From NCBI RefSeq assembly GCF_048572895.1, contig NZ_CP183878.1, positions 2,728,001 through 2,792,000 of the forward strand: 64,000 nt of DNA. Reading direction: 5' to 3'. Under the pieces are notes generated by a model. That model was given only the letters and a program-made list of their open reading frames with translations, had not been told where the DNA came from and ran no database searches. Below, piece by piece: positions 17,691 through 27,199 of this stretch. Origin of the DNA: Psychrobacillus sp048572895 (GTDB taxonomy: Bacteria; Bacillota; Bacilli; Bacillales_A; Planococcaceae). How positions within the stretch are numbered: position 1 is the first letter of the stretch; every line of letters begins with the position of its first letter. The translations under genes and the position numbers were made by a program.

Positions 17691-17836
17691 TAACTCATTT
17701 ATAAACTTGGATAGCTCATAGACTGTGGTAGACTGTATAATTTTCAACTGATAGCCCTTAAACCTCTGGAGACAGCCCATAAAATTGCAACTTTAGCCCG
17801 TAAGTCTCTTATTATAGCCCATATCCAATTCTATAC
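17691..17836. repeat. Degenerate ~21-bp tandem repeat
   Basis: Six to seven imperfect units of 19-22 bases with the core (G/T)A(T/C)AGCCCATAA. Examples are GATAGCTCATAGACTG, GATAGCCCTTAAACC, GACAGCCCATAAAAT, TTAGCCCGTAAGTC and TATAGCCCATATCC. It fills most of the gap between the DUF3055 gene and yutD. No open frame. Confidence 0.6.
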
Positions 17837-17845
17837 AATAAACAA

Positions 17846-17888
17846 AAAACCTTGAGCAGATCATAGTTGATCTTGCTCAAGGTTTTCG
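17846..17888 (-). terminator. Terminator overlapping the 3' end of yutD
   Basis: Stem AAAACCTTGAGCA(A)GATCA / TGATCTGCTCAAGGTTTT on the minus strand. The 5' arm encodes the last residues of YutD (ENLEQDQ), so the stop codon lies in the loop. Confidence 0.88.
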
Positions 17889-18202
17889 TTTACTTCTTTT
17901 ATAGCTTCTACAGGAACTATTTTAGGAGCAACTCCTGTTTTCTTCACTACGAAATAGGCACAACCAAAATTACAATACTCATATAAATAATCTTTCATCG
18001 TCCCTATTTTCGTATCGAATGTTGCTTTGTGACTACGATCCTCAAAGAAACCTTTGAGACGAAGCTGTCCATAGCCCCAATCACCCATAATATAATCGTA
18101 TTTTGTCAAAATTTCACTATAACGATCTAAAAAAGCTTCTTCCTTAAATGCCTCACGGTAATCTTCTATAATTTCATAAGTAAAGCCTTCAGCAACTATC
18201 AT
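17861..18202 (-). CDS. yutD: YutD family protein (DUF1027)
   Basis: 113 residues matching the DUF1027/YutD family, with the conserved segment DYIMGDWGYGQLRLKGF near residues 35-51. Cysteines occur in the CNFGC pair. It lies 14 bases downstream of lipA on the same strand and shares a terminator. The function is unknown. Confidence 0.85.
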   Translation of the reverse strand: MIVAEGFTYEIIEDYREAFKEEAFLDRYSEILTKYDYIMGDWGYGQLRLKGFFEDRSHKATFDTKIGTMKDYLYEYCNFGCAYFVVKKTGVAPKIVPVEAIKEVNENLEQDQL

Positions 18203-18216
18203 TCAATCACCATCCA

Positions 18217-19152
18217 TTAGCTATTTGGAGTAGCTAGAAGTTCCTCACCTTGCAATTGTCTTTGCTTAGCTGCAGCGTTAACTTGTTCATCTGCATGATA
18301 ACTACTTCTAACTAGTGGACCAGCTTCACAATGTGAGAACCCTTTGCTCATGGCAATTTTACGCAATTCTCCAAATTCTGCTGGGGAGTAATATTTCAGA
18401 ACTGGTAAATGTTTTTTGGAAGGTTGCAAGTATTGACCAATCGTCATGATATCTACATTGTTAGCACGAAGGTCGTCCATCACTTCCAGTATCTCTTCAT
18501 GTGTTTCCCCTAAACCTAACATTAACGACGATTTTGTCGGAATACTTGGTTGCATTTCTTTTGCTCGACGCAATAATTCTAGTGAACGATCGTATTTTGC
18601 TCTTGCACGAACTCTTGGAGTGAGTCTACGAACAGTTTCAATATTGTGGTTAAGAATATCCGGTTTTGCATCCATAATATTGCGGATATTTTGCTCAATC
18701 CCTCCCATATCGGAAGGTAAAACTTCTATTGACGTAAAAGGATTTTTGCGTCGAATCGCACGAATGGTTTCAGCAAAAACTTCGGACCCACCATCTTTTA
18801 AATCATCTCGAGCAACTGCTGTTACAACAGCATGTTTTAAATTCATAACAACAACCGAATCTGCAACTCTTTCTGGTTCTGCCAAATCCAACTCATTAGG
18901 TAGCCCAGTTTTTACAGCACAAAAACGGCAAGCACGTGTGCAAATAGCCCCTAAAATCATAAATGTAGCAGTTCTACGTGAACCCCAACACTCATGAATA
19001 TTTGGACATTTTGCTTCCTCACATACTGTATTTAGATTATTTTCACGCATTAATTTTTTTAGACCTTTGTATTCATCATTCGTATTTAACTTAATTTTTA
19101 GCCACTCTGGTTTTCTTTGATGCTCTGTTTTCGTTGGTTTACACGATGTCAT
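18217..19152 (-). CDS. lipA: Lipoyl synthase
   Basis: A radical-SAM enzyme that inserts two sulfur atoms into protein-bound octanoyl groups to form lipoyl cofactors. Both 4Fe-4S sites are visible: the radical-SAM motif CTRACRFC and the auxiliary cluster motif CEEAKCPNIHEC. About 311 residues from the ATG at 19152; the frame runs back to 19224 without a better start. It depends on Fe-S supply (Suf, carriers) found elsewhere in the window and supplies lipoate for proteins such as GcvH. Confidence 0.95.
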   Translation of the reverse strand: MTSCKPTKTEHQRKPEWLKIKLNTNDEYKGLKKLMRENNLNTVCEEAKCPNIHECWGSRRTATFMILGAICTRACRFCAVKTGLPNELDLAEPERVADSVVVMNLKHAVVTAVARDDLKDGGSEVFAETIRAIRRKNPFTSIEVLPSDMGGIEQNIRNIMDAKPDILNHNIETVRRLTPRVRARAKYDRSLELLRRAKEMQPSIPTKSSLMLGLGETHEEILEVMDDLRANNVDIMTIGQYLQPSKKHLPVLKYYSPAEFGELRKIAMSKGFSHCEAGPLVRSSYHADEQVNAAAKQRQLQGEELLATPNS

Positions 19153-19259
19153 TTCATTTCGACCCCATTCTAAATAAACTAACAACTCTGTTGTCAATGT
19201 AACATAATATTTAATTGGAAACAACCATACAAAAACAGAGACATCTTATATAAAACTAA

Positions 19260-20819
19260 TTAAACCACTCGTTTGCCATTAAAACTCCAAACAGCAAAAA
19301 ACACGATAAGAATGGCAATTACACTTACTAATCCGATCATAACTGAACCTGTCAAACCTAAAACTAAATAGCCTATAGCCGCAATGATAGCACTAATAAT
19401 TGCATAAGGTAACTGTGTTATTACATGGTCAATTACGTTAACCCCCGCACCAGTTGCTGACATAATGGTAGTATCGGAAATCGGAGAACAATGATCTCCA
19501 AAAACTGCACCTGCTAAAACTGCAGCTAAAACTGGAAGTAGTAATTCTGGTTCTACCACCATAATAATACTTGCACCAATTGGTAGTAAGATTCCAAACG
19601 ATCCCCAAGAGGATCCAGTTGCAAAAGCCATAAAAGCAGTTAAAACAAAAAGTAAGAAAGGAATTACCCCTACCGGAATATTATTTTCCGTAACGAGCTT
19701 AGCTAAAAACGCTCCAGTTCCAAGTGCATTTATTAAAAATGAAAGAGACCAAGCAAATATTAAAATACAAATAGCCGGTAACATTGAATTTATGCCAGAA
19801 ATAACTGCTTTTCCAACTAACCCAATACTTGCTTCTTTGTTTCTCTTGAATTGACGTATATACAAAAGTATAGCTAATATACTCGATACCAATCCACCTA
19901 TAAATAGCGAAAAAGGAACGTCTGTATTCTCAAAAACAACAAATAAGTTCAATACTTTTCCTGAAGCCTGATACCCTGTCCAAAACATTGAAAATAGTGT
20001 TACCACTATTAATGATACAATCGGTAAGATTAAATCATTCACTTTACCATAATTATTTTCCGGGAAATTACCTTGTAAATCACCTGGATTTGATTTGTTT
20101 GGATCAAAAAGCACACCTGTTTCTTTTGCAAGTTTCTCATGTTTTTTCATCTCGCCTAAGTCATTGTCTGTCCATGCTGTAAAAAATACCATTGCAAGCG
20201 CAGCAATCACATAGAAATTCATAGGTGCCATCAACATAAACGCCTCAAGTGGTGTATAATCTGTGACTGCATGAGTTGCAAAAATAACCCCCAGCTGACT
20301 TATTAGAAAAGCACCCCAGCTAGAAACAGGAGAAACTACACAAACTGGTGCTGATGTGGAATCGATAAAATAAGCTAGCTTTGCACGAGATACTCGATGA
20401 GAATCTGTAATTGGACGAGCTATTTGTCCAACAGCAAGTGCATTAAAATAATCGTCTACAAAAATAATAATTCCTAAAAATGCTGTTAATAGTTTAGATC
20501 CACGATTCGTTTTAATACGTTTGACTGCCCATGCAGCAAACGCAGTACTTCCTCCTGATAAGCTAACAATTGCGGTAATTACTCCAAGCAATAATATAAA
20601 TAATAGTATATAAATATTATACATATTCAATCCATTATCCCAAAATGATGTGATAAAAGAATCCCAAAGAATGATTAATGAATCAACGGGTGAAAAGCTT
20701 TCTACTAATAGAGCTGCCGAAACGATTCCGATCCCCAATGATAATAAAACTCTCTTCGTCACAAGCACCATTATAATCGCTAAAAGTGGTGGCAAAATTG
20801 AAAATATCGTATTTTCCAA
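19260..20819 (-). CDS. NhaC-family transporter under lysine riboswitch control (probable lysine transporter)
   Basis: About 519 residues with some 12 membrane spans. The family motifs include FVDDYFNALAVGQI and GDHCSPISDTTIMSA. The TTG at 20819, 6 bases after AGGAGG, is the best start. NhaC proteins are usually annotated as Na+/H+ antiporters, but the leader holds a complete lysine riboswitch. From comparative work on the lysine regulon, NhaC-type proteins behind L-boxes (named LysW) are thought to carry lysine. The transport substrate is therefore inferred from regulation. Confidence 0.85.
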   Translation of the reverse strand: MENTIFSILPPLLAIIMVLVTKRVLLSLGIGIVSAALLVESFSPVDSLIILWDSFITSFWDNGLNMYNIYILLFILLLGVITAIVSLSGGSTAFAAWAVKRIKTNRGSKLLTAFLGIIIFVDDYFNALAVGQIARPITDSHRVSRAKLAYFIDSTSAPVCVVSPVSSWGAFLISQLGVIFATHAVTDYTPLEAFMLMAPMNFYVIAALAMVFFTAWTDNDLGEMKKHEKLAKETGVLFDPNKSNPGDLQGNFPENNYGKVNDLILPIVSLIVVTLFSMFWTGYQASGKVLNLFVVFENTDVPFSLFIGGLVSSILAILLYIRQFKRNKEASIGLVGKAVISGINSMLPAICILIFAWSLSFLINALGTGAFLAKLVTENNIPVGVIPFLLFVLTAFMAFATGSSWGSFGILLPIGASIIMVVEPELLLPVLAAVLAGAVFGDHCSPISDTTIMSATGAGVNVIDHVITQLPYAIISAIIAAIGYLVLGLTGSVMIGLVSVIAILIVFFAVWSFNGKRVV

Positions 20820-20837
20820 AACAAATCCTCCTAAATA

Positions 20838-20875
20838 TAAAAAAGCCAACCTAATAAATATAGGTTGGCTATTAG
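20838..20875 (-). terminator. Expression-platform terminator of the lysine riboswitch
   Basis: Stem AGCCAACCTA / TAGGTTGGCT (20844-20853 and 20861-20870) followed by TTTTTT on the minus strand. It lies between aptamer and gene and is expected to form when lysine is bound. Confidence 0.85.
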
Positions 20876-20905
20876 CTATAATTTTAAGCATAAATTTTAT
20901 ACTTT

Positions 20906-21076
20906 GTAGCTCTCCACTTATACTTTTGTATAAATGACAGTGTTATTTTTGTTCAAAATAACCCCAATTAGATTTGTCTCGACAATCAGCATCTAATTTC
21001 GGCAAAACTTCCTTTCGTTTACAATCACAGTTGTCATTCTCCTGTAAACTACTTTTAAGTCATGCAGCCTCTACCT
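20906..21076 (-). promoter_or_regulatory. Lysine riboswitch (L-box) aptamer
   Basis: Read on the minus strand it opens with AGGTAGAGGCTGC (near 21076). It contains AGTAGTTTACAGGAGAA, GAAAGGAAGTTTTGCCGAA, a TTGGGGTTATTTT stretch and ACTGTCA, and closes with GGAGAGCTAC (20906-20915). These are the conserved blocks of the lysine riboswitch in the right order. It controls the NhaC-family gene by transcription attenuation. Confidence 0.92.
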
Positions 21077-21129
21077 ATTCTTATTCATTTCTACCAGTAT
21101 AACAGTAAATACTAGGTTTTAAAGGTTTT

Positions 21130-21900
21130 TTATTTTTCTGGTAATGGCAGCGGAACTTCTATTGATGGGGCAGCGCTCCCGTCGCCACCAGTGTATATAT
21201 AAGGAACCTGGCCCTGCACAATTCCCATTGCAACAGGTATTCTTTGCTCAACTGTACTCATTTTACTTGCTAGAGGAACAATGATCTGTACATTTACCGT
21301 AATGTGGATATTGACTTCAACATAAGCATTATTAATACCAAATTTAGTTATTGATGACTCAACATTAGATTGTACATTTCCGATGACGTGAAAGCGTATA
21401 GGAATTTTCGGTCCTAAGTTACCAATGATGGGTATATTCATCGCTTGCCCCAAAGGAACGAAAAATACGACTCCTCCTTGGTCCTCCATCGTTTGTTTAT
21501 CGTACTCGATATCATCTAAATAAGGTAAACTTGAAAAGTTCCCCTGCTCCGCCTGCTCCAAATGAGACTGAACCAGCTGATTTGTATCAGATAGTATTCT
21601 GTTTATTATTTCTGTATTAAATCTAGTTGTTACCATGTTTGTGCTATCTGTTGGCACCTCTTCGATTATGTCATTTACATCAAGCGTATTGGAAATTCTT
21701 GAGTTAATTGCTTTATTAATTACCATGGATGCTATTTTAGTTGTTTGGATTTCTGCATAATCGAGATAAGTAGGGGTCAATTTCGCATTAATATAATAAA
21801 TAAGGCCAGCAATCGATAACAAAAAACAGAATAAAAAAATAGCTAACTTGCGCTGACTAGTAAAGAAAGTAAATCGTTTTTTCTTCTTTCTATAGAACAA
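21130..21900 (-). CDS. yunB: Sporulation protein YunB
   Basis: About 256 residues with one N-terminal membrane segment (roughly 18-38) and an extracytoplasmic domain; conserved parts include TPTYLDYAEIQTTKIA and FFVPLGQAMNIPI. YunB is made in sporulating B. subtilis cells, which supports a spore-forming host. Two in-frame TTG codons occur; the one at 21900 has proper spacing (7) to AGGAGG. Confidence 0.88.
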   Translation of the reverse strand: MFYRKKKKRFTFFTSQRKLAIFLFCFLLSIAGLIYYINAKLTPTYLDYAEIQTTKIASMVINKAINSRISNTLDVNDIIEEVPTDSTNMVTTRFNTEIINRILSDTNQLVQSHLEQAEQGNFSSLPYLDDIEYDKQTMEDQGGVVFFVPLGQAMNIPIIGNLGPKIPIRFHVIGNVQSNVESSITKFGINNAYVEVNIHITVNVQIIVPLASKMSTVEQRIPVAMGIVQGQVPYIYTGGDGSAAPSIEVPLPLPEK

Positions 21901-21942
21901 AAACAATCCTCCTAATTACTACTTATGTAAGGAGGAGGACTT

Positions 21943-23316
21943 TCATGACTCATATTCATTTTTTTCATACTGTCCATACCATCTCACTATATCCCGAATC
22001 ATTTCTGGCATAAAGTATTGTTTTTGAGCGAATTTTAACGAAGGAAAAAAGTAACCGAAAGTAAACATATCTAAAGTTGCCAGCGTATATATATTTTCAA
22101 GCTCAAGCGGTGTTTCATTGACTATCACTGTGCCATCTTCTAGTTCATGAAGCTGTTCATATAGTATGGCTCCAAGATAATTACCTCTAAAACCTAGCCC
22201 TTTTACTTCAAGCTTTGGCCACTTTTCATTTTTCCCTGTACGAATAACTTCGAGTAGCTCAGCACCAGTCAATGTAATAACACATGGATTAATAGGATGG
22301 GGCAAACATTGATGTAATTCCCTTGCAGTAATTGGCCCCTGCGGAAGATCCTTTAAGAAGATTCCAGCTGGAAACATTGCACAATTTGCATTCGTAAAGG
22401 CTAGAAGTGCTTTTCCGAAGAAATGAGATAAATCCGATTCCTTAAACCATTCCTTCTTCAATCTAGAAGAGTTGTAAAAAGCAACGCTAGACATTTTAGC
22501 TATCCCTTCATTTTCCCAAGTTAACTGTGAATCATTTGCGTTTCTTGGAACTGGCAGTGTTTCTGTCCTAAATAATACTGCCCTCTTCGATTGGATTGCT
22601 CCTGCTATATGATCGAATTCCAGCGTCACAAGCCCAACATTCGTCCCGAATTTGCCTGTAGCTGCTTGCAGCGTATTCCCTACTACCTTACCTTCTTCAA
22701 ATGCATGATGTGTATGCGATCCCAAAATCAAATCAATCTGTGGAATTTCCAACGAAATTATTTCATCTTGCGACATTCCTAAATGAGACATACAAATAAG
22801 AACATCCACTTCTGGACGAAGAGCATCACATACTTCTTTCAGACGTGGAATCGGATCTTGAACATGCCAGCCTAATTTTTCATAGTAAATGCCGTAATCT
22901 GCAGTCGCTGCAACAATACCTATTTTAATACCTGTTTGTGTCACATGTATTTTAAAGGGTAATAGCCACGGCGGAATATCCCCTTCCAAATCAGTAAAAT
23001 TGGAGACGATAACTTCAAAATTAGCAGCTACGTATAAGGTTTCCAAGTCTTCATGGCTTAGGGTGATTCCCTCATTATTTCCAATCGTTACATAATCGTA
23101 CTTTGCTTCATTCAACAGTTGCACATTTCCTTTTCCAAGGGTACCTTCCGTATATATATTCGAACGATCCAAATGATCTCCAATATCTAGAGTTAAAAGA
23201 GAAGCCTTTGCACCATGTTTTTCCCGACTATCTGAGAGAAATTGATGAATAGCGGGCCAATTTTCTAGATGACTATGCAAATCATTTGTATGGTATATAT
23301 AAATCGTCTCTATCAT
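21943..23316 (-). CDS. yunD: Metallophosphoesterase / 5'-nucleotidase family protein (YunD)
   Basis: 457 residues: an N-terminal calcineurin-like phosphoesterase domain (HTNDLHSHLEN, DIGDHLDRSN, GNNEGITL, SHLGMSQDE, GSHTHHAF) and a C-terminal 5'-nucleotidase domain. No signal peptide is visible, so it is probably cytoplasmic, as described for YunD. The usual GNHE box reads GNNE here. yunC, which sits between yunB and yunD in B. subtilis, is absent. Confidence 0.85.
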   Translation of the reverse strand: MIETIYIYHTNDLHSHLENWPAIHQFLSDSREKHGAKASLLTLDIGDHLDRSNIYTEGTLGKGNVQLLNEAKYDYVTIGNNEGITLSHEDLETLYVAANFEVIVSNFTDLEGDIPPWLLPFKIHVTQTGIKIGIVAATADYGIYYEKLGWHVQDPIPRLKEVCDALRPEVDVLICMSHLGMSQDEIISLEIPQIDLILGSHTHHAFEEGKVVGNTLQAATGKFGTNVGLVTLEFDHIAGAIQSKRAVLFRTETLPVPRNANDSQLTWENEGIAKMSSVAFYNSSRLKKEWFKESDLSHFFGKALLAFTNANCAMFPAGIFLKDLPQGPITARELHQCLPHPINPCVITLTGAELLEVIRTGKNEKWPKLEVKGLGFRGNYLGAILYEQLHELEDGTVIVNETPLELENIYTLATLDMFTFGYFFPSLKFAQKQYFMPEMIRDIVRWYGQYEKNEYES

Positions 23317-23401
23317 TTTTCACCCATCCTAATCAAATATGCCTCAGCGCGCTTGCGTTTCACTTTGTTTAACTCCGCAGGAAAACAATAGCTGAATTAA
23401 G

Positions 23402-24220
23402 TTAAAATAAGCCATCTATAATAGATCGTATACCTAATAATAGAAGTACAATTCGTAAAGCCAACACGAGTGTATCGGAATTCAACTTTTTGTTTAACTT
23501 TGCTCCTATTTTTGCTCCAATATAAGCAGCAGGAACTACTGGAATTGTATATAACCAAGGTACATTGCCCAATGATATATGCGTAACAGAATTCACCATT
23601 GCTGATAAGAACACCATAAACATAGACGTACCAACTGCTACATGAGGTGGGAATAGGAATAATAAAATCATCGCAGGTACGATAATAGATCCCCCACCAA
23701 TCCCAAATAAGCCTGATGCAAATCCAACGCAAAATGTTAATAATATTGCAAACCAAATGGGATACCCATAGACATATGTTTTATTGCCATCGTTAAAGGA
23801 TTTCTGTTTCCCATTCTCCACAAACCATCGTACAGGACTTAAGCGATCTCGAACTAATAACAAAGTGGATAAGATAACAAGTAAAATACCAAAATATAAG
23901 TTAAAAGAAGGTAAATCTAATCCTTTGTTTACAAATGCCCCAAGTATCGTTCCAGGAATACTACCGATAAAGAAAATAAATCCACTTTTAAAGTCAACCG
24001 TTTTGGTCTTCATATAGGATAGTGTAGATGACAGTCCTGTAAATATCATCATTATTACAGATAGGCCAACAACACTCTGAGGTGTAATATTTGGAATCAT
24101 ACCAAGGGATGCGCCAAAAAACAGCGTAGCCGGTACTAAAATTACACCTCCACCAAGTCCAACCAAAGCTCCAACTATTCCAGAGAAAAGACCACTAATT
24201 GCTAATATAATCCATTCCAT
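23402..24220 (-). CDS. yunE: TauE/SafE family permease (YunE)
   Basis: 272 residues with about eight membrane spans and the two family repeats GALVGLGGGVILVPA and GLFGIGGGSIIVPA. The family exports sulfite or other organosulfur anions; the actual substrate here is unknown. Its ATG directly abuts the stop of yunF, so they form an operon. Confidence 0.87.
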   Translation of the reverse strand: MEWIILAISGLFSGIVGALVGLGGGVILVPATLFFGASLGMIPNITPQSVVGLSVIMMIFTGLSSTLSYMKTKTVDFKSGFIFFIGSIPGTILGAFVNKGLDLPSFNLYFGILLVILSTLLLVRDRLSPVRWFVENGKQKSFNDGNKTYVYGYPIWFAILLTFCVGFASGLFGIGGGSIIVPAMILLFLFPPHVAVGTSMFMVFLSAMVNSVTHISLGNVPWLYTIPVVPAAYIGAKIGAKLNKKLNSDTLVLALRIVLLLLGIRSIIDGLF

Positions 24221-25072
24221 TTAAAAATCTCCTTCAAATAAATCTAATTGTTTTGGGGCCAGGCCTTCAAAATTTAATCCCAGCATGTTCTGGAATGTTT
24301 TAGCATTGTTTGCAGCATGCCCTCCCGAGTTATTATTAAATAAAACAACAACTTCTTTTTCCTGTTTTTCTAGTTGTTCACAAACATTTTTAATAGAAGA
24401 AAGTTCTTCTTTATTGTAATCATATAAGTATCTTACTTCTCTCCAATTCACGTTATTGCCAGGATTAATCCATCCATATGTATTTCTGCCATGCAACCGA
24501 ACTAACACCTTATTTGTAGTGGCAATCGGAACTAAAGGAATACTTCCTTCCCCAGCCTGCGGTTCATCACAAACGCTATGATGAAGATGATTTTCCCTCA
24601 AAAATTGAAGTGTGGCTGGTCTGCGATTAGGAGCATACCAAGATTGATGTCGAAACTCGATGACCACTTCAAAATCCTTTAACTCTTCTCTAACTTTACG
24701 TATATATTGTACACTTTCCTTATTGCATTGGAACCAAGGTGGAAATTGAGCAAGAATCATGGATAGTTTCCCTGCTTCTTTAAATGGCAAAATTGACTGC
24801 CGATATAATTCAAACATTTCCTCGAGCGAATTAAAAGGAAGATCACCTCGTAAATGACCAGTTATCCCTTGATATGCTTTCACAACAAATTGAAAATTAT
24901 CTGGAGTTTCTTTAATCCATTTTACACTATTTTTTACTGGTTGAATCGCGTAAAATGCCGCATCTAATTCCACGACAGGAAAGTGTGCACTATAATCTTG
25001 TAATCTTTCCTTTGCAGAGGATACGTACAAATCTGGATGATCCCCCCAACCAGTCAGGCCGATTTGAATCAT
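24221..25072 (-). CDS. yunF: DUF72 family protein (YunF)
   Basis: A 283-residue TIM-barrel-like DUF72 protein; typical stretches are IGLTGWGDHPDLY, FVVKAYQGITG, VVIEFRHQSWY and VRLHGRN. The function is unknown. The ATG follows GAGGTGATGAA. It is the first gene of the yunF-yunE pair. Confidence 0.85.
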   Translation of the reverse strand: MIQIGLTGWGDHPDLYVSSAKERLQDYSAHFPVVELDAAFYAIQPVKNSVKWIKETPDNFQFVVKAYQGITGHLRGDLPFNSLEEMFELYRQSILPFKEAGKLSMILAQFPPWFQCNKESVQYIRKVREELKDFEVVIEFRHQSWYAPNRRPATLQFLRENHLHHSVCDEPQAGEGSIPLVPIATTNKVLVRLHGRNTYGWINPGNNVNWREVRYLYDYNKEELSSIKNVCEQLEKQEKEVVVLFNNNSGGHAANNAKTFQNMLGLNFEGLAPKQLDLFEGDF

Positions 25073-25293
25073 TTCATCACCTCACTATTAATACAATAAT
25101 ATCATATCACCCAGTTTGCTTCAGAGATAATGAATGATCTTTATCTGAATTTTAGTCGGATATGATCTGCCAAACAAAGTATTATACCTTTAGAATATCA
25201 AAAGATGGATAATAAGTTTTTAATTCGCTAATATATATATGTGTCGTTACGAAAAGCCCATTACGCTTATTTAAAGCAAAGGGAGGAATTTAA

Positions 25294-26373
25294 ATGATGA
25301 AAGTAGATGTATGTATTGTAGGTGCTGGTCCAGGAGGAGCACTTCTTGCTTATTTATTGGCTAGGAAGAATGTTTCTGTTGCTTTAATAGAGCGAACAAA
25401 TCAAATTGGTAAAACGTTTCGTGGAGAGCATTTAAATGAAGAAGGTGAAGCGATTTTAAAAAAATATAATTTATTTGACGAAGTGCAAAAACTCGGTCTT
25501 TTACGAATGGAGAAACTTGAGTATTGGCAGGATGGTGAGCTGTATAAAACAATTCTACCTGATCCTGAGGTCGGACATCTTGGCATTCATGTTCCGCAAA
25601 TTCATTTGTTACAGGTGTTAATAGCAGCAGCTAAGGAATATCCAACATTCCATTTAATGCTGAATACAAAGGTAGACGAACTACTACAGGATGAAGATGG
25701 TACTTATACGGGTGTCAAAGCCTCCCAGCATGATGAAAAAGTGATCATTGAAAGTGAACTTGTTATTGGAGCAGATGGTCGTAATTCAACTGTTCGAAAA
25801 AAAGCGGAACTGGATGTTACTATCCGTAAACATGGTTATGATTTGCTTTGGGCCAGAATTCCAGCACCAGAAAACTGGGAACCTTCTATTAAGATGGCAC
25901 TAATCGGAGAGAAGCAAATTTCTTTATTTACCCAGGCAAAAGGTTTTATTCAAATTGGCTGGAATATTGAAGAGGGGTCATTTGCCACACTTAGAAAGCA
26001 GCCTTTTACACCATTTGTCGAGCAGCTGATTGGTGCATTTCCAGAGCTCGAACAAACCGTTCGTGAAAATATTCAAACGTGGAAGGATTTCGTTCTATTA
26101 GATGTGTATAGTAGCACTAGTGAAAATTGGGGCAAAAAAGGGGTCGCATTAATCGGTGATGCTGTACATACGATGACCCCTACTGGAGCATTTGGATTAA
26201 ATAGTGCATTAAAAGATGCCGATTTTCTGGCTAACTTAATTGATAATAATACAATTGATCAGCTCAATTTAGCTGATTGTGCGACGGCAAGAAAAAAAGA
26301 AGTGGCTAAGATACAAGCAATCCAAATTGAAAAAGAACAATCTTTCGCTTCTCAATTTGTTGTAATGGTTTAA
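25294..26373 (+). CDS. FAD-dependent monooxygenase-like oxidoreductase
   Basis: 359 residues with the p-hydroxybenzoate hydroxylase/UbiH type layout: the Rossmann motif VCIVGAGPGGALLAYLL at the N-terminus, VIGADGRNSTVRK mid-protein, and GVALIGDAVHTMTPTGAFG near residue 290. It probably hydroxylates an aromatic or related substrate using NAD(P)H; the substrate cannot be told from sequence. AGGGAGGAA precedes the ATG. It is monocistronic, with a shared terminator downstream. Confidence 0.82.
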   Translation: MMKVDVCIVGAGPGGALLAYLLARKNVSVALIERTNQIGKTFRGEHLNEEGEAILKKYNLFDEVQKLGLLRMEKLEYWQDGELYKTILPDPEVGHLGIHVPQIHLLQVLIAAAKEYPTFHLMLNTKVDELLQDEDGTYTGVKASQHDEKVIIESELVIGADGRNSTVRKKAELDVTIRKHGYDLLWARIPAPENWEPSIKMALIGEKQISLFTQAKGFIQIGWNIEEGSFATLRKQPFTPFVEQLIGAFPELEQTVRENIQTWKDFVLLDVYSSTSENWGKKGVALIGDAVHTMTPTGAFGLNSALKDADFLANLIDNNTIDQLNLADCATARKKEVAKIQAIQIEKEQSFASQFVVMV

Positions 26374-26395
26374 CAAAGTCGAATATCATAACAAA

Positions 26396-26431
26396 AAAAC
26401 CAGTCAAGTGAATAACACTTCGACTGGTTTT
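26396..26431. terminator. Bidirectional terminator
   Basis: AAAACCAGTCAAGTG / CACTTCGACTGGTTTT with a 5-base loop, between convergent genes. Confidence 0.88.
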
Positions 26432-26434
26432 GTA

Positions 26435-27199
26435 TTATTTAAATAGAATTTTCCTTATGGAAATGGGTGTATCTTTATAAGCCTGTAGAATTCCATCGTT
26501 TTCTATTTGGTCTTTCATAACTTCTTTATAAGGTAGTTCTACCTCTGTTTCACTCTTTAGAGGGGAAAACGAAAGTGCCACGGTTTCTTTACTTTCCCAA
26601 TGTGCAACGATGGGTTTATCAGTGGCAAATAGAAATAACTGTGGAAAGCCGTTTTGGAAAAAAGAATGTTTATTATTGTTGTCTCCAGGTTCATGCAAAC
26701 AAATATAAAGGGAAATGAAATCCGAAAACTTTAACAAATCTAGATGATACATCATCGTTTCCTTCATTTCCTCTGTCTCTATTATTCCTAATTCGTCAGA
26801 AAGTCGATTTTGTCTTTGCTTTTCTTCTTCCCAAAATTCTTCCACTACTGATTCATCGGCATCCTGTATAAAGGAAGAATAATGTAAACTGCATAACAAA
26901 CCTGCATACTTACTCATTTCCTCTACCTCATCGAGTCCCTTTTTATAAAAAGAAATTTTGAGATCAGTTGGATAATCGATAAAAGAGTAGGGTTTCTCCG
27001 TTTTATCATTCCAAATTGGGGCTGCATCTGGATCAATCCATCCACGATCATGCTCTTCGATTGCAAGTAACACTTCTTTCATTCGATTAGAAGAAAAAAA
27101 GTAATCATCTTTACAATTTAGAGCAATCTCCTTTGAAACTTTTGCATGATCATTTTGAGCAACCATAATATAGCTCTTTTGTCGTTCGAATATTATCAT
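26435..27199 (-). CDS. DUF3891 family protein
   Basis: A 254-residue soluble protein. The recognisable parts EEHDRGWIDPDAAP and LLCSLHYSSF hold conserved histidine and aspartate residues in an HD-domain-like arrangement, matching DUF3891. The function is unknown. GGAAGGAAAG precedes the ATG. Confidence 0.75.
   Translation of the reverse strand: MIIFERQKSYIMVAQNDHAKVSKEIALNCKDDYFFSSNRMKEVLLAIEEHDRGWIDPDAAPIWNDKTEKPYSFIDYPTDLKISFYKKGLDEVEEMSKYAGLLCSLHYSSFIQDADESVVEEFWEEEKQRQNRLSDELGIIETEEMKETMMYHLDLLKFSDFISLYICLHEPGDNNNKHSFFQNGFPQLFLFATDKPIVAHWESKETVALSFSPLKSETEVELPYKEVMKDQIENDGILQAYKDTPISIRKILFK

Noticed and set aside
18446..18997. 183-codon plus-strand frame
   Set aside because: It lies fully antisense to lipA, whose protein is highly conserved; no ribosome binding site.
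23397..23756. 119-codon minus-strand frame
   Set aside because: Overlaps yunE in another frame and has a low-complexity, unnatural composition.
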